Part shown: positions 25,628-39,000 of the stretch, one piece after another | How the letters are laid out: every line of letters begins with the position of its first letter | How positions within the stretch are numbered: the first letter of the stretch is position 1 | Assembly: GCA_022818135.1 (NCBI GenBank) | Contig: JAFMSR010000010.1 | Location: 11,184,556-11,248,555 of the forward strand | Source of the DNA: Saxidomus purpurata | Lineage: Eukaryota; Mollusca; Bivalvia; Venerida; Veneridae | Reading direction: 5' to 3' | DNA: 64,000 nucleotides | Made by a program: the position numbers and the translations under genes | The notes under the pieces: model-generated | What the model was told of the DNA's origin: nothing | Seen by the model: the letters and a program-made list of their open reading frames with translations, nothing else | The model's database searches: none

Positions 25628-25703
25628 ACGGTCAAAGTGTAGTGGTTAAGTCGTTTGCGCTGTACTTTTACGGGTGGAGTTCAAATCCCATCGAAACCTA
25701 ATT
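25628..25703 (+). repeat. tRNA-like sequence, probable SINE head
   Basis: An A-box-like AAAGTGTAGTGGTTAAG is followed by a B-box-like GGAGTTCAAATCCC about 35 bp on. There is a T/A-rich tail region after it but no clear second SINE domain. The acceptor stem does not pair well, so it is not called as a tRNA gene. Confidence 0.5.
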
Positions 25704-27728
25704 TGTTTTCTTTTGTTTTACTTATCTTTTTCAGTTTTTTTACCATTTTTCATTGTTTTACGGCAAAAAAATCATAAAAATCTTCATTAAAGTGTAACTA
25801 ATGAGGATAATGGCAATTAAAAATTAAGACTACTGGAGGTATAAAAATACGGTAATGGCTCATTTTAGACCTGGTTATTTGAAAATCTAGACGGTAAAAG
25901 TTGATAATTCTTTGCCATTATATTAAAAATAGTTAAAATACAAAGTTTATCAGAGTGGAATGAATGTCCCATTAATAAAATTTGCATTTTCTTTGAGTTT
26001 AAACCCCTTTACCGTTTTTTCATCAAATAGTTTTGAACTTTATTATATACATCACTACCATTTCGGCAGGCTCATATTAAGTGAATTCATTTGTTGTTTC
26101 TGAATTTATACAGCGTATACTTCATTACCAAAATTGTGTTAAATTGTTATATAATGGTTACTGCATATTGACAAATGATTCTTACTGAATTCGTTCAGTA
26201 AGTTATTTAAAAGATGGGGTAATGGTTATTAAATTTCATATATCTTTTTAATTAGACGGTCATTTTCTTTTAAAATTTGAATATGAGTCATTGAAAGTAG
26301 TTAATGCAGATAGACACAATATTGTGATGTGTTTTTTATGAACTCTAAGGAAATTGTGCTTAGCGAACAATAACAAACTGCCCACGTGACTTGAGCCGCC
26401 ATCTTGAAAGACAGAAAACGTTGCAGACAAAATAGAAATGCGTGTAATTTTTCATGATATATATTCTAGGTTTAAAACAGTGGGGTATACATTTGTTTTC
26501 AAAATTTTCATAGATGGATGCATATTATTCGATAATAGTGAAGTTTCGATACTACAGATCAGTAAGTAGATGTAGTGTCGTGTCAATTTCTGCTTTTTAA
26601 CCAGAAGTGGTCCTCTTGAATTCTTTTGGGGCAATGCCTTAACATAACCATCGCCAATTTCCAAAATATTAACATGTCAGTTTTGTTTGTGGGCCCGTTG
26701 TGATGCTTTTTTTCTTGTTTATCTATTGATGCTAAGTCGACAACGTGTAACGTGGTGTTTTCGTCAAAATCGATAAAAACTCATTGACTGAGCGCACCTG
26801 CTAAGCGCAAACCCAGAAGTGACGTACAGTTTATCCCTTGCAGAAATGTTATTGGTGATTCGAGACACATGTTACATTGTATGCTTTGAAATAAACGTAA
26901 GATAGCGATGAAAGATGAAGAAGAAAAACAACTTATGGTAAAACCATATGTGTTTGAAACCTTAAAAGTAAGGTCGCCTAAATTCGTTTACTAAATATTA
27001 TTTAGACAAATGTATTTAACAAGACACGATTCATTATACAGACATCGATTTCCGAATGAAGAATGATAGGTTTACATAAAGACCTTTCTAACCTAAACGC
27101 AAACAAAAATGTAAGCATAATCTTAATCCGTAACAGTGATGATTTTGTTACATCTAAGGGTTTCTCAAATGAATTTTTTATGTCCTGTAAGCCTACAGGG
27201 ATTCGAATTGTTTAAATACATTAGTTGCAATTTACGACATATCACCAAATAATCACATATTCTACAAGCTAGCGGTAGTAAGCGCCGTGAATGTCGCCAA
27301 ACAGAGTTAACTGACTTATATTGCTTAACTCCAGCAATTAAATGCTCCAAACAAACTTTATAACATTGTAGCATCTTATTTAATTTTCTACATTTCCTCC
27401 TTTCTCTTAAGCCAGGGAGATGTATTTACTGTGTGGTGTACGGCGTCATAATTAGATGTCTGTCTGGGTTAATTTTGTCCGCAATAATTACCCACTGGTC
27501 GGGAAAATGAAGTTATACGTCAAATTGTTCATCAAATTATACGGTTGAGCGTAATGGAGATGTCCAGGGACATCCGATTCTACATGACAGACCAAATCGT
27601 CATTATAAACGATAACCTTGGTATGAAAAGCATGGCATTAGCTGTATATCTAATAGAAGTTCTCTTCGCGTTCATCCATTTAGTGTAGAATTCGATGAGA
27701 AGAAAATATTCTCCCAGCTACCATGTTT
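25704..27728. other. Intergenic, mostly featureless
   Basis: Contains a possible promoter-type motif pair at 26383-26406. The minus ORFs at 26452-26664 and 27165-27374 are not supported as genes. Confidence 0.4.
26383..26406. promoter_or_regulatory. E-box plus YY1-like motif pair
   Basis: CACGTGAC and GCCGCCATCTTG lie 4 bp apart. The second matches the consensus usually described for YY1 at transcription starts (AAGATGGCGGC on the minus strand). In an AT-rich background, such a pair could mark a start site or a short first exon on the minus strand (an ATG lies within the motif). No downstream gene was identified. Confidence 0.3.
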
Positions 27729-28767
27729 AAATCAAAGCGCTGTGAGCGCCGAAGGCCTGGGGGCTATAGGTTAACTCCCCGAAAAACAACTTTTGACCTA
27801 CGTGTTTTGCGCTGAACCTTACCTAAAGCGCGGGTCGAAATGTGCAGAGGACGAAATTCAATATATGACACAGAATGAATGATTCACAAATATATGGGTG
27901 GCAGGGAAGTTTGTTTTATTATAAAACGTACGTTAAATGAAGAATAATCACATAGTCAACATTATAAATTGTTTAAACCAATTAAAATAATTCTATCTGC
28001 GCTTTGTTCAACTTCAAGCGATATGATCTGATGATGTGGATCGAAAATTATTGTGTACCAAGGACAAGACCTTGAAACAGAAATAAACAAAGCAATACCA
28101 GCAATGAAATATAAATACATTTGTACAGTACTGTACAATGTGTATAACAGCGAAAACCAAAAATGATTCTGGGTTACCTTGTAGCTGCAATCGGTGAAAC
28201 CGTTCACTGGGCCTTGACATGCAGCGTCCTCGATAAATGGCGGGTGATTTTGATCGCGTGAGTTCCTTCTCGGGAATGTACGTAAATTATATCTTTTTTT
28301 TTAGAGAAATTAATTTTTAGTAAATATATATGTAATCATTCGTAAATAACAAAGTTGTCAATGAAATAACATCGGAAATTTGAAAATCAAACTACAAACT
28401 TTTATATCGAGCTCCGTACGTTTCCGTAAATTTCCGTAAATATCCGTACTTTTCCGTGATATGCATATGATTATCTTCCGTAATCAGCTAACAGCGCATT
28501 AATTTCTAAAACAGAAAAAAATATGTAATGCAGCCCGTAAGCTATACAATTCCTGCAATCGTTTGAAGTTGTATATACTCTTTTTATTTGTAATATGTTC
28601 TTATCATATGCGACATTCAAACAGAAGATTGATCTGGTCTGTCTTGCACTACTTTCGCATAGCGCATGTTTACAGTTGTTATTCGCACATAGCACAGTTA
28701 AATTTCTTGCAGTGTTTGAAATGTGGTATGCTAACTTAGGCCTAAGGGACTTTCAGTCCCCAGGCCA
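27729..28767 (-). mobile_element. ~1.03 kb dispersed element, copy A
   Basis: The whole segment recurs in inverted orientation at 54671-55683. One end has AAGCGCTGTGAGCGCC (stem GCGCT/AGCGC). The other end has a longer hairpin, GGCCTAAGGGACT paired with AGTCCCCAGGCC. Both hairpins are conserved in the two copies. Inside are TTCCGTAAAT-type short tandem units (about 28417-28460) and, on the minus strand, a start codon plus splice donor. There is no transposase, no clear target duplication and no CTRR-type Helitron end, so the class is unknown. Confidence 0.8.
28178..28220 (-). CDS. Candidate first coding exon captured in repeat copy A
   Basis: The ATG at 28220 reads MSRPSERFHRLQLQ and reaches a donor CAAG|GTAACC at 28178/28177 in phase 1. 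Upstream is a CCGCCATTTATCGAGGACGC-like 5' leader. Copy B keeps the same ATG, frame and donor despite a 6-bp in-frame length difference, which suggests past coding constraint. No matching second exon was found. Confidence 0.35.
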
Positions 28768-29821
28768 AAAACCGCTCGTCAACAGTAAGCCACTTGTAAT
28801 CCGAGAGTACGTATGAATAGACGAATTCCAACGTTACTGATTACAGTACTGACATTAAACATGGTGCCAGAGCCGAAAATGTTTATGGCATCTGATACAA
28901 ATGACAGTGTCCATCGTCTTTTATACATGCGCATGTATATCTTATCGAAATGATATTGGGTGACTGACTCGACATGTGCTATGTCCCACTATTAGATATG
29001 CTATTGGCTGTTCTCCACCAGTCCGTCCGTTTTGTTTTTTGTTTCCTTTCACTCAAATCAAAACGTACTTATGACCCGTCATATAGCGAAGACAGGGCAA
29101 TTTCAGCTTGTGTCCTAGCTAACTCCGAAAGCAAAATAGCTGCAGTCATAAAACATTACTGATAAATTTTTAAATTGTGACCTAGGTTTTAGTCTTCTTA
29201 CTACATCCCATGAAACGCCTGACCTGGTAAAACAGTTTCGAAAAATATTATAGCTTCAGAGATATTAAATGATGACCACTTTGTAACGAGCAGAGTTACA
29301 GACCTTCATAACACGAAAATAATGCATTTTGACAATGACAGTAAGCGAGGACATCTTTGTCTAGAAAGTACACAACAACTTTTTTGTATGACACATTGTA
29401 ATCTACATAACGAAGACATCAAAATATGAACGATCTTTCTCTGTATCAATATTAATCAAAGGAAGGAAAATGTCAATATGTTTATTTTACCTAGGTCCTA
29501 ATAAAGTTTTACAGGTGCCTGCCGGTTAAGGGTGTTCTCTTGGTTACGGCTTCCTTACTATATGATCTATATGAATACAGGCAGTACTGGATCACTCGCT
29601 GCAGCTGGCTCTACGAATATCAGAATATAGTCGACAATATATTGGAAATAAATGGCATTGATCACTTCATTGATTTCTTTATTTATCAGCGCAAATGTTG
29701 TCAATACATGTATTTAATTGTAGATCAATTAATTTCAGTGCCAGTCAATTTCGTGTGCATGCTATATATATTGTATACTACTGCCTTTTCCGGCATTTAA
29801 AGGGTTTTAAACCTGAGGATC
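28768..29821. other. Intergenic, nothing identified
   Basis: Lies between repeat copy A and the Tc1 element. ORFs at 28974-29162 and 29540-29800 show no domains. Confidence 0.4.
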
Positions 29822-30971
29822 AGTTTTGTGCCATATATTTATGAACATTTGACGTTACGTCAATACGTACATTAAACGTCATAAACTTCAAAGTCGTCAA
29901 GCAACTGATAAACACAAACAAATGTAACATAATTGTCAAAAATGTACCAATACTGGTAATGAACCCTTTAGAGCGTATAACTTTAACAGCCTCTTTGGAA
30001 TTGAAGTGTATAAACTTCGATGTACAGCAAGGGAATGGTAGCCAAATCTGGCGAATTTCCCTCTCTAGAACAGTTACGTTTTTGATATTGTCACACCTTT
30101 TTCTGAGTTTATTTTTCAGCAATAGCCAGCAGTTTTCTATTATATTCAGGTCTGGTGACTGAGCAGGCCAGGTCATTGAGTGAATGTCTTGTTCAAGTTT
30201 GTAGTTAATGACTGACCGGGCGCGGTGAACTGGGGCATTGTCATCTTGAAAAATATAGCTGTTATCTGGAAAATGAGCAGCAACTACTGGCCACAAATTG
30301 TTATCAATTATGTCAATATACTTCTCTGCATTTATATTGCCATTGACAACAGTAACGGTTCCTGCACCATTCCATGTTATACAACCCCATATCATGAGGC
30401 TCAGTTTGACCTGTGAGGGCGGACATACACACTGAGGTAACCACTCTGCACCTGGTTTTCTCCAAATATAAATTCTATCGTTGTTACCAATAACAACTTT
30501 CCATTCATCAGAGAAAATAACCCGACTCCAGTGTGTTCTAATAGTCCACAGCCTTTTATTTCTGCACCAGGCAATACGATTTCGACGGTTGTTTGGGGAG
30601 ATTCGTATTTTCTTCTTCACAATTCGCCGATTGTATTTATTTTCATATAAACGTCTCAGTATAGTCCGTGTAGATAGTTTATGCAATGAGTTTTGATTAT
30701 AAAGTGCAGATACTTCTTGTAATGAAAGCCGCCTGTTTCGTTTCACAAGGCGAATCAGTGTCCGATCACTGCGAATATCCGACTTCCTCTTCCTCCCACT
30801 TCTAGGCGGAGTCACTACAGATCCACGCTCCAAAAACCGCTTAACCACCGTGTACACCGTGTTTCGTGCAACACCTACATGCCTACCTATTTCAGCATAT
30901 GTAATTCCTTCCTTAAACTTATTAATGGTAATTTCTTTGACCTCAGTACTTCAATCTTTAGATTTACCCAT
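29820..30971 (-). pseudogene. Tc1-family transposase with one premature stop
   Basis: A cut-and-paste DDE transposase. From the ATG at 30971 (MGKSKD) there is one in-frame TGA at 30953-30951 (codon 7), and then the frame is open to the end of the element. An N-terminal helix-turn-helix (FKEGITYAEIGRHVGVARNT) is followed by a GRKRK basic motif and a second HTH-like region. Catalytic residues are visible as IFSDEW, FQDDNAPVH and SPDLNIIENCW. The second Asp and the Glu are 34 residues apart, the D34E spacing of the Tc1 group. The frame runs past the expected C-terminus (KGFITS) and stops inside the left inverted repeat, so the original stop seems lost. With codon 7 terminated, the protein would need a downstream start, and the usable in-frame codons there lie within the first HTH; the copy is probably inactive. 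Confidence 0.93.
29822..29849 (+). repeat. Tc1 element, left terminal inverted repeat
   Basis: AGTTTTGTGCCATATATTTA followed by TGAACATT. Exact reverse complement of 31155-31182. Confidence 0.95.
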
Positions 30972-31154
30972 GTGTGCAATAAACAGCGCGTGTTTACATG
31001 CTGTCAAAATATGACGTCACTCAAATGACGTCATCGATTGTTTGATCCCTAAACAGTACAATGATACCAATTATAACGCTTCCATTGGGATTTATACCGC
31101 GTTATATTATTATTATATACAAGGAAATTAACCTCACAATGACGTCATAAGAAT

Positions 31155-31182
31155 AATGTTCATAAATATATGGCACAAAACT
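31155..31182 (-). repeat. Tc1 element, right terminal inverted repeat
   Basis: Exact reverse complement of 29822-29849. Just inside both ends are GACGT(C/T)A-type subterminal motifs, also roughly mirrored. Confidence 0.95.
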
Positions 31183-31562
31183 TGTGTATATATATTTATA
31201 TAGAGATGTATGTACTTTATTACGAAATAAGCCATTTATGGCCCATGATCATAGCAGCAATACATAGTTTTCACAATAATAATAATATGTTGCAATATGG
31301 CACGACACATTTACAGAAAAAATAACACAGAGTTGGTACACAATTACTCATTGCAATATTTTGCGAAAGTACCATAATTATGGCACTACTATTGTCAATA
31401 GAACATATAAATACACTTCTTGCAAATACATAATATGTACCATTGTAAAATCAGATCGCTGTAACATTATTACTGAAACTATATTATAAAATTGTAGTAT
31501 TATGCCGTATAGTATGTATTACGTAATATGGGATGGAAATATTTGGTGTGGGAGAGACTAGT
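31183..31562. other. Intergenic, possibly LINE 3' untranslated sequence
   Basis: No ORF or clear repeat. It lies downstream, in minus-strand sense, of the LINE fragment at 31640-32020. Confidence 0.35.
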
Positions 31563-31618
31563 AAAAACAAAAACAAAACAAAACAAAACAAAAAAAAAAA
31601 AACAACAACAACAACAAA
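31563..31618. repeat. (CAAAA)n and (CAA)n microsatellite
   Basis: CAAAA units followed by an A run and then five CAA units. On the minus strand it directly follows the stop of the LINE fragment, as a simple-repeat 3' tail of a non-LTR element would. Confidence 0.85.
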
Positions 31619-31639
31619 GACACAAAATTCTATATAGAT

Positions 31640-32020
31640 CTATATATTCATGAAAAATCTACGACGTTCAAAGACTTTATATGCAAATGCGGCTAATTTA
31701 CTTAATACATTTTTATTACCTGATGACATTAAGTCAATAAACTTCAAATAGTTTGGACGATTCCAAAAATATGGTTTTATATAACTCTTTCTAATATCTG
31801 TATACAATGGGCATTCAATTACGAAGTGATATTCGTCTTCTAGTTTCTTACAGATTTTACATTTCCTATCATTAAATGGTACACTTTGTGTTTTTTTTTT
31901 TCATCTTCCCGCTTCTACTTCAAGTCTATGACTTGACATTCGTAACCGTGATAAAGCTTTATGGTATTTGATAACATTCACTGTATCTAAATATGAATGA
32001 AATTCAAACGTAGCTATATA
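31640..32020 (-). pseudogene. Non-LTR retrotransposon, C-terminal fragment
   Basis: The minus-strand frame reads ALSRLRMSSHRLEVEAGR, then an in-frame TGA where a Trp is expected, then CKICKKLEDEYHFVIECPLY. It ends in a basic tail (YKVFERRRFFMNI) and a stop at 31642-31640. The CxxC...H...C arrangement before CPLY is the small zinc-knuckle-like motif typical of LINE C-termini. The piece is 5'-truncated near 32.02 kb. The reverse-transcriptase piece at 63.0-63.5 kb may belong to a related family. Confidence 0.82.
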
Positions 32021-32989
32021 CGTATATATTATTGTTTATTAATTGCATCTTTGAACATTTTTTTTCATTAATTTCGTGTTTACGTTTATTAAAAAAAAAG
32101 ATACAAAATATAATTGTCTTATAATTTTTTCTTGTTCCATCATCCTATACAAATCGATTTTATAACACATTTAGTATATCATTACGGTGAAATTAATAAG
32201 ACAAGAAATACTACCCTTCCGTTGGTTTCAAGTTGATTTCAAATTGAAGTACATATAGCAGGTTAATCATCAAAAAGTGTTTGATGATCACTCGATTATC
32301 AATTTTGCGTGAGCGTTACAACTGTGAACCATTTGTCACCAATTAAAAAGGTAATCTCGGATTCGTAATGTCATGTTGGTGTGCCATATACCCTAGGGTA
32401 GTATTCTACTGTGTTTATGTAACACTATGGCAACGTTGTTAATTGAGCGTGCGTGTCATTCCATTCCATTTAGTGATATTGTTAGACTCTAAAACAATTA
32501 TTCACACATAAACTGTTTTTTGTGCAACTGATTTTGGGTCTTCAAATTGAAACACTCTGGAGATTTTGAAAATGAATGTCAGCAATGCAGAATTAATGGA
32601 AAAAGTGGCTGTTACTTTTGATAAACATTGCCAGTATAGTCGACCAACGCGGGAAAAGCTATCTTGATAAAAAATAATATGTTATGTTCTTTTCTTTTCG
32701 TTAATTCATGTTTTTATATGGTTTCTGTAATAATTTAAACTGTTGCAGACCTATCAACGCTGTGCCTTAATTAATAGTTGGTCAAACTGATCGCCTTGAC
32801 TTGTAATTGGTGCCATATAAAGTTAATCATATATATACGTAACGTCTGTTTCCCCGAGAAATGCCAAAGCGTACAGAGATGTTTTATTTAATTGTTATTC
32901 GTGCTTGCTTCATAGCCACAAATGACATTTACGGTTTGGATCTGCTATCTTATTTGCTGTCTAAATTTGCTATCAGAATCTCCTTTACT
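32021..32989. other. Intergenic, nothing identified
   Basis: AT-rich. No supported ORF or repeat. Confidence 0.4.
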
Positions 32990-35440
32990 AGCGGAAACAA
33001 TTGCTTATTAAAACGTATATGGAAACATTCTAGCAGAGAAACGTGCTATTGATTTGCAATGATTTCTCAGACGGTGTAAATTTGCCTATATTCTTCGAAA
33101 AACAGATGGAAATTTATATTGTTGTCAATGCGTTAATAATATTGATTTCGCTTTGTATTGCTTGTTTCAGTTGTTGGCGGTAAAAACAGTCTAAAACCTT
33201 CACACACACACAAAAAAACATTTTTGAAATTAAGCATATGTCTGTAACTGATGGTACATGTTGTTAACTTACCTCAGTCAATATATGTCTTTAACACGAA
33301 TTATAGCACCTTCCTTCTTGTGTTTCATTGTAGATGAAAAGCCCATCCCTTTTCTCCGTTCCAAATCATAGACGAAAGGACTAGAAAGCAAATTAAGACA
33401 TGTGTCTGTTATCTTTGTATTGAACTATAACAAACCTTTCCCACATCCTTTTAGTTGTGCCGACAAACGTTATGTTTTTTTTTGGCGCAGCCATATTAAG
33501 CCCGCTTTTGACCACCAACGAAATGACAAGTAGAATGTGTAACAGTTTTTGGATTGAAACATCTACCAATACTTATGTAAGGACTTATGATTTGGACTTC
33601 CGGTCATTGCATAATTATGTAAGGCGTATTTGAATTGAGTAATACCGGATAAAAAAGGTCTATAAAATACTCTCGCGTTTTCAGTCTTTCATGAATGGTT
33701 TTATAAAATAAGTATGTAAATAGTTCAAATTTTTCAACACAATATGTTGTTACCTCCGCACTTATGGTAATTATGAATGTTGGATAATTATATTTGATCG
33801 ACCCGTGAATAAATTCGCGTACCATATTTGATAAGAAAAACGAATCTTGAGTGCATGTGTCATCACAATTGGGTAAAAAATGTATGAAAATGTTGGAGCA
33901 TTTACCCGGGTTCGCGTACCAGTCCGGGTACACATTTTTCTCATTTGAAGAATTCTTACTGCATAAAGACGGAAATCTACACCATCAATTCTAGCTACCC
34001 ATTTCTTTTATATTCTCAAAATCGCGCCGACCATCTTTCTAAAAGATAGGTCTTGTTTTACAATATTTTATAATTTAGTTTAATATTAAGAAATGGCGTA
34101 TTATTATGCAACAGTGTTTAAAAATTATGTAAAACTATAACTATTTAATCCTTATCCGGATTTTTATTCTTTATACTTACATGCTTCCTAATGGATAGCA
34201 TTTGTATGCATCAAGAGAAAAAAACATCATACTGTTTATACAAAATATACAGGATTGGCATAGCTTTATATTCTGGTATAACTATATACTGACTCAGTGA
34301 TTCCTAGAAATGCAATTTGGACTTGATGGTCACATATCAAACGCATATAAATGAATGAGGAAATGAGTCTTTGTCAATGCATTAACCTACTTCTTGAACT
34401 ATCAGTTAACTGTCAGAAAATAACACAACACGTCTTGCGTCTTTCGATAAATTGCTAAGCTGAAGGAGGTTTCTGAGAGCTAATTATGGTATTTTATTTA
34501 TCCGCTCTAATATCAACATTCTGTATGGACTGACACAAAAGTAAAACTGTTTTCCTCGGCAAAGTCTTAAGAATAATATGTAATTTGATTCTCTGTCGGT
34601 CCGGATATTTCACAATGAAAGTATTGGATTTTGAATACCAATTATGCAATCATGTAGGCAGCGAAACACAGCTAACTTCATTACGTTAGGTCAGTATCTT
34701 CGTATGCTTTCAACTAGCAATAGATAAGAATAGACTGGGTAAAAGGTATTAGTATTGCAGCAGAACAGTACTGCTCTATAAGCTGGAAGGTAAAATCACT
34801 CTAAGCCGGGACACAAATGTTGTAAGCAAAGTACAGATTTAAAGTGAAACTTCATTCAATGATTCCCGTGCAACGCATCACCGAGAATCCGCATTCGTTT
34901 CACATGTTGATGAAATCATCAGGTAATTGTATTAAATGATTTTGACCAATGGCAATGCTAATCAGTAGACATATTTCAACATATCAGATAGATAAAAGGC
35001 TATTACATCTCTAGAATGATATTCATGATAATTATAAAGTTATACACATTTGCTCCAGAAGAACTGTTATGGTCAATACAGAAGCAATGAAACAAATTTC
35101 ACAAATTTTAATAATGTTTCTTTAAATCTTGACATATAAATCAATGAACTATAGTAATCAAAAATTTGAAAATCAGAATCTTTGCGAAAGATCAACAAGT
35201 TATATTATCATCCCAAATTACAAGAATGTAAAATAATTTCCTGTATGTGTATTCAAGTTTCACTAACGTCGTCAAGAAAGCATGACATATTCTTTACATT
35301 TATACCATAAAGATACAAGTTTTGCAACATAAACATATTTCCCAGTACACTACTAGATAAGATGAAGTTTCAGAACTATGATGGAAACATGCTTCTTATA
35401 CGAGATCAAATTTCTTACAAATTATTCAGTAACTAAGACT
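32990..35440 (+). repeat. Local segmental duplication, copy 2
   Basis: Block b is at about 33015-33120 (AACGTATATGGAAACATTC, GCTATTGATTTGCA, GCCTATATTCTTCGAAAA). The CTCTGTCGGTCCGG block is at about 34592. Block d is at about 35190-35440 (CTTTGCGAAAGATCAACA, CACTACTAGATAAGATGAAG). The b-to-d spacing is about 2.1 kb, as in copy 1. The minus ORF at 33604-33933 has no recognisable domain. Confidence 0.62.
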
Positions 35441-36069
35441 AACGTCAATATCTTCTTGCGTGCATTTATAGATCAAAAAAGACACCTCTGTATGATATAT
35501 TCAAAATTCTAATACCATTGAAAGAGAGATAATACCTTACAAAGTATATCAAACTAGATGTCTGGAACTATTTTTGGCAGCTAAAATTTCCTCCCGCGTA
35601 ATTTTCACACACAATCTGTTAATACACTTGGACTGGCCTTATGATGAATAAAGTAACACGAGTTAAATAAATCGCAAAAAAAATATTACTACACTTTCGG
35701 TATCGCCTGTGTAATATCAGCAACAACAAAATAATAGGAATAGTGTTTTAATGGGGGATTCATGTTTCCACGGAATGCACGGACTACAGCGAGGTCACAA
35801 ATACAGCAACTGATTAAAATTATTAAAATGTATTTTCCCATGACTAATGACTGATGACCAGTCATAACCTTGAGACTGATCATCTGTCTGTGAAAACTGG
35901 CGACCATATCCATGTACAGTAACTGAAAGGTTGAGAATTATAAAAAAAACTGTGACGTATTTTACATACGAAATATGGCAACAGTCATACTGTTTCTGAT
36001 GCTAACCATCACAATCTTTTGAAATTGGACATCCTCTTCAAAATTATTGGATATACAAATGATGCACGT
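35441..36069. other. Intergenic, nothing identified
   Basis: The gap between copies 2 and 3. The minus ORF at 35689-35913 is not supported. Confidence 0.35.
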
Positions 36070-39000
36070 TGCCTTGTAAGTCTCTGGTGAAGAGTTTTCC
36101 CTCCTACACTAATGTAATATTAGTGCAATTCTGTTTATTTCAAGTCCCGGGGGTCTTTGGAGTACACGATATAACAGGATTTGCAGTCCCCTCCAGTAAT
36201 TGCATTTGCTATGCATATAGATGAAATAAAACAACGATTCAATTCAGTTTGTATATTCCCACTTTCTACGAGGATCCGACGATGATCAGTCGTGTCCTAC
36301 TAGCTTTGTTTGTTTCGAGTTTGGTTGTGTTACATGGATAGTGGTGGATAAAACATTCAATTAGACTGAAACAATATCGCTATTGGAAACGTTTACACTC
36401 GTTGCAAAATGTGACTTAGTTGTACCAAAGCCACCTGTTCTATCAACATTTTTAATTAGGAATCACTTTGTATGGTAATGATTATAACCAGTGAACTTTT
36501 CACTTTCCATAGTTTTATCACAAAAATAAGAAAAGTACACCTGCCTTGTCATACAATCATATCTAAACGATACAAATCGTCCTTATACGAAGCCGGAAAA
36601 CATTTTTCAGCATGTGATTACAAGAAAAACAAAGATAGAAGACAACTTTAAAGGTAGTGTCTTCTGTAAGTGATTATTACAACGCACGTGGTTACATTCA
36701 TTGTTGCAGCAAACTGATCAACTGAATTTACAAAGAATCCTCTCCAAATTGACAGACTTTGCAGAAAGTGCTTATATTCACCGAAATTCGGATGCAAATT
36801 ATGCTTTTAATTTGTATAATATTTTCATTTGTCTTTGACTTTTGTTGACAAGTTATTAATCATTTCTCTATTTCGGTAATTTGATAAATCATAAAGTAAT
36901 TCATTGCGCATCCAGTTGGTTACAGCTTAAAAGTAAATGTTTTGTATTATATGTTTTATAAGTGTGTATGGGGCTTCATTTAAACCGAATATTGAAGAAA
37001 ACAGCCCCTGAAGTTTAAATTTTATCTGAAGGACTCAAACAAATTCTGTAACAATGTCGAATTATTGCGAAACATGCATCACACACCGTGGCAAAAATAA
37101 ACTTAGGTTAAGTAAAGCTAAATCAGACATTTGCTCCAGACGGTAATATCCGGTTACCATAATCAAGATCATTGACCGGAATATTTGTAAGTGCTTAAAC
37201 GTAACCGATGCATAATGCAAAAAAAACAGCTTTCAAGAAATACTGACGTGTTCTTTTATCTTAATTTGCGTATTTGATTTGCGTACAGTTAATGATGAGT
37301 CTTTATCGGGTTCATTTAGGGTCGCTCTTGCTTTTGCTATTTAACAGCGGACAAAATAGTCAAGTGCCGTCGGTAAAGACAACAAACTCCTGTCAGTATT
37401 ATCTGCTAGTGGCGGCGGTTCTCGTATTGATGATGCTGACAATTGAAAAAATGTTTCTTTTGTCAATATATTACAAATAAACTTCTAATAGGGCTACCGT
37501 TATTAAATCTATTTTGCTAAATTTTACTATAGAAAAAACTGTGGTCTTAGTTTCAACTAGTCAACAAATGACTTTATGCCGAGAAGGTGACTTCAACCAT
37601 TATTATGGGAATTGTTTTGTCATCTTCGCTAAATTCAAAGCATTTTTTCCAACTGTATTTTCTTAAATACGTTTTGTTAAAAGCCAGTCCATTCTATCTA
37701 TTCTGAGACTACACCGCATGTTTGAAGTAAATTAAAACGATTAAAGTTGAGACATACGCTTCCTATTTGACTCAATCTGTCTGAAAGGGGAGGATTTGTG
37801 ATGGAAATTATTAAACCCAGTGGAATGACAACAGCCTTATTGCTGTCCCTGGCCTAGGTTTCATGCAATAAGGGTGTTTCACTTGTCTTGCATTATACAT
37901 GAAGGGTGTAATAGGCCAATGAGTAAATAAGTCAATTGGAAAAAAGGTTTGCTTTTTTGCATAGTATTTATCAAGATACTTAAGTATAAAATATGCAATA
38001 CGTTTTTGTAATTCCATTCGTGTATCTTAGAGATTCAAGCATGGATTACTTTTTTAATGACTGTCCTTTGAAAATTAACATGGTGGGGGTAATATGTTTC
38101 TTAATAAACCGGTTTTCCCCAGTAGTAGTTTTTGCAAATGTAACCCAAAACGGTGCACAATTGAATATATAATTGTCGAATTGTAGTCTTTGCAACCGTA
38201 TAAGATGGCATTATGCTAGCGAAGTACATGTGTGTAAGTACATTGTGTGTGTCAAGCATTCAGTGTAATTGCCTTGCCTTGCAGGCAAAAAATTAACATT
38301 TAGCGTTAGTTGGTACCAGGCACATTTTAACTATTACCTGTTTTTATGGTTCATTAGTCGGCTTTTCATTTATAGTACAATCAATTTTGGAAGAAACTTA
38401 AATGGTTTTCGATTCAGTAGTTATCTGAGGGGGCTCTCGTAGAAGTTCTGACAATTTAATACCAATATTTGTTGCATTACAGCTGGCATAGAAATATGTT
38501 GCTATTTTGGTAATCAAGAAATCGGAAGTGTAAAACTATTTCTCTGGCAGAATATGATAGAATAAAACTGAGTCTTAGTTTCCATTTTAAAACGTGACCT
38601 ATGCCGTAACAGTAGCAATTAACTATAACTAGTAATGCTGGTTCGTGGCTCAAACATTTTTTCGTATTTACTTATTTGATAGCCTTGATTCTACTATTAG
38701 ATTACAGTTGAAGTAAATTAATAGAAAAGAAAACATTCTATGACCAAGGTCAAAATATATACCAGTGAACCATCCTTAACATTTAACATTACGGCTTTCT
38801 TGCAATATTTATGACCGCATTGTACATGAATTGTGTTATAGAGCTAATGTAAAATATCGAAAAATGTGTTCAGCAGTTTAAAAGTCAAAGTAAAATATGC
38901 AATACGTTTTTGTAATTCCTTGGTGGATCTTAAAAGTTAAGCATAATGTAAGTTAAGTGTCCGTTTTGAAAATTCACGAATCTTGTTTAAAATTTCTTAA

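Larger units (their letters stand above)
29822..31182 (-). mobile_element. Tc1/mariner-superfamily transposon, nearly intact
   Basis: Bounded by 28-bp inverted repeats (29822-29849 and 31155-31182) that match exactly. It is about 1.36 kb with a single transposase gene on the minus strand. The flanking dinucleotides do not give a clean TA duplication, so the outermost bases may have mutated or the repeats may extend a few imperfect bases further out. Confidence 0.92.

Noticed and set aside
27729..28767. Helitron identity for the inverted ~1-kb element
   Set aside because: A 3' hairpin is present and one end starts with TC, but there is no CTRR terminus and no Rep/helicase sequence.
33604..33933. 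109-codon minus-strand ORF (YPDWYANPGKCSNIFIHF)
   Set aside because: It lies inside a segmental duplication, is not kept open in the other copies by eye, and has no recognisable family.
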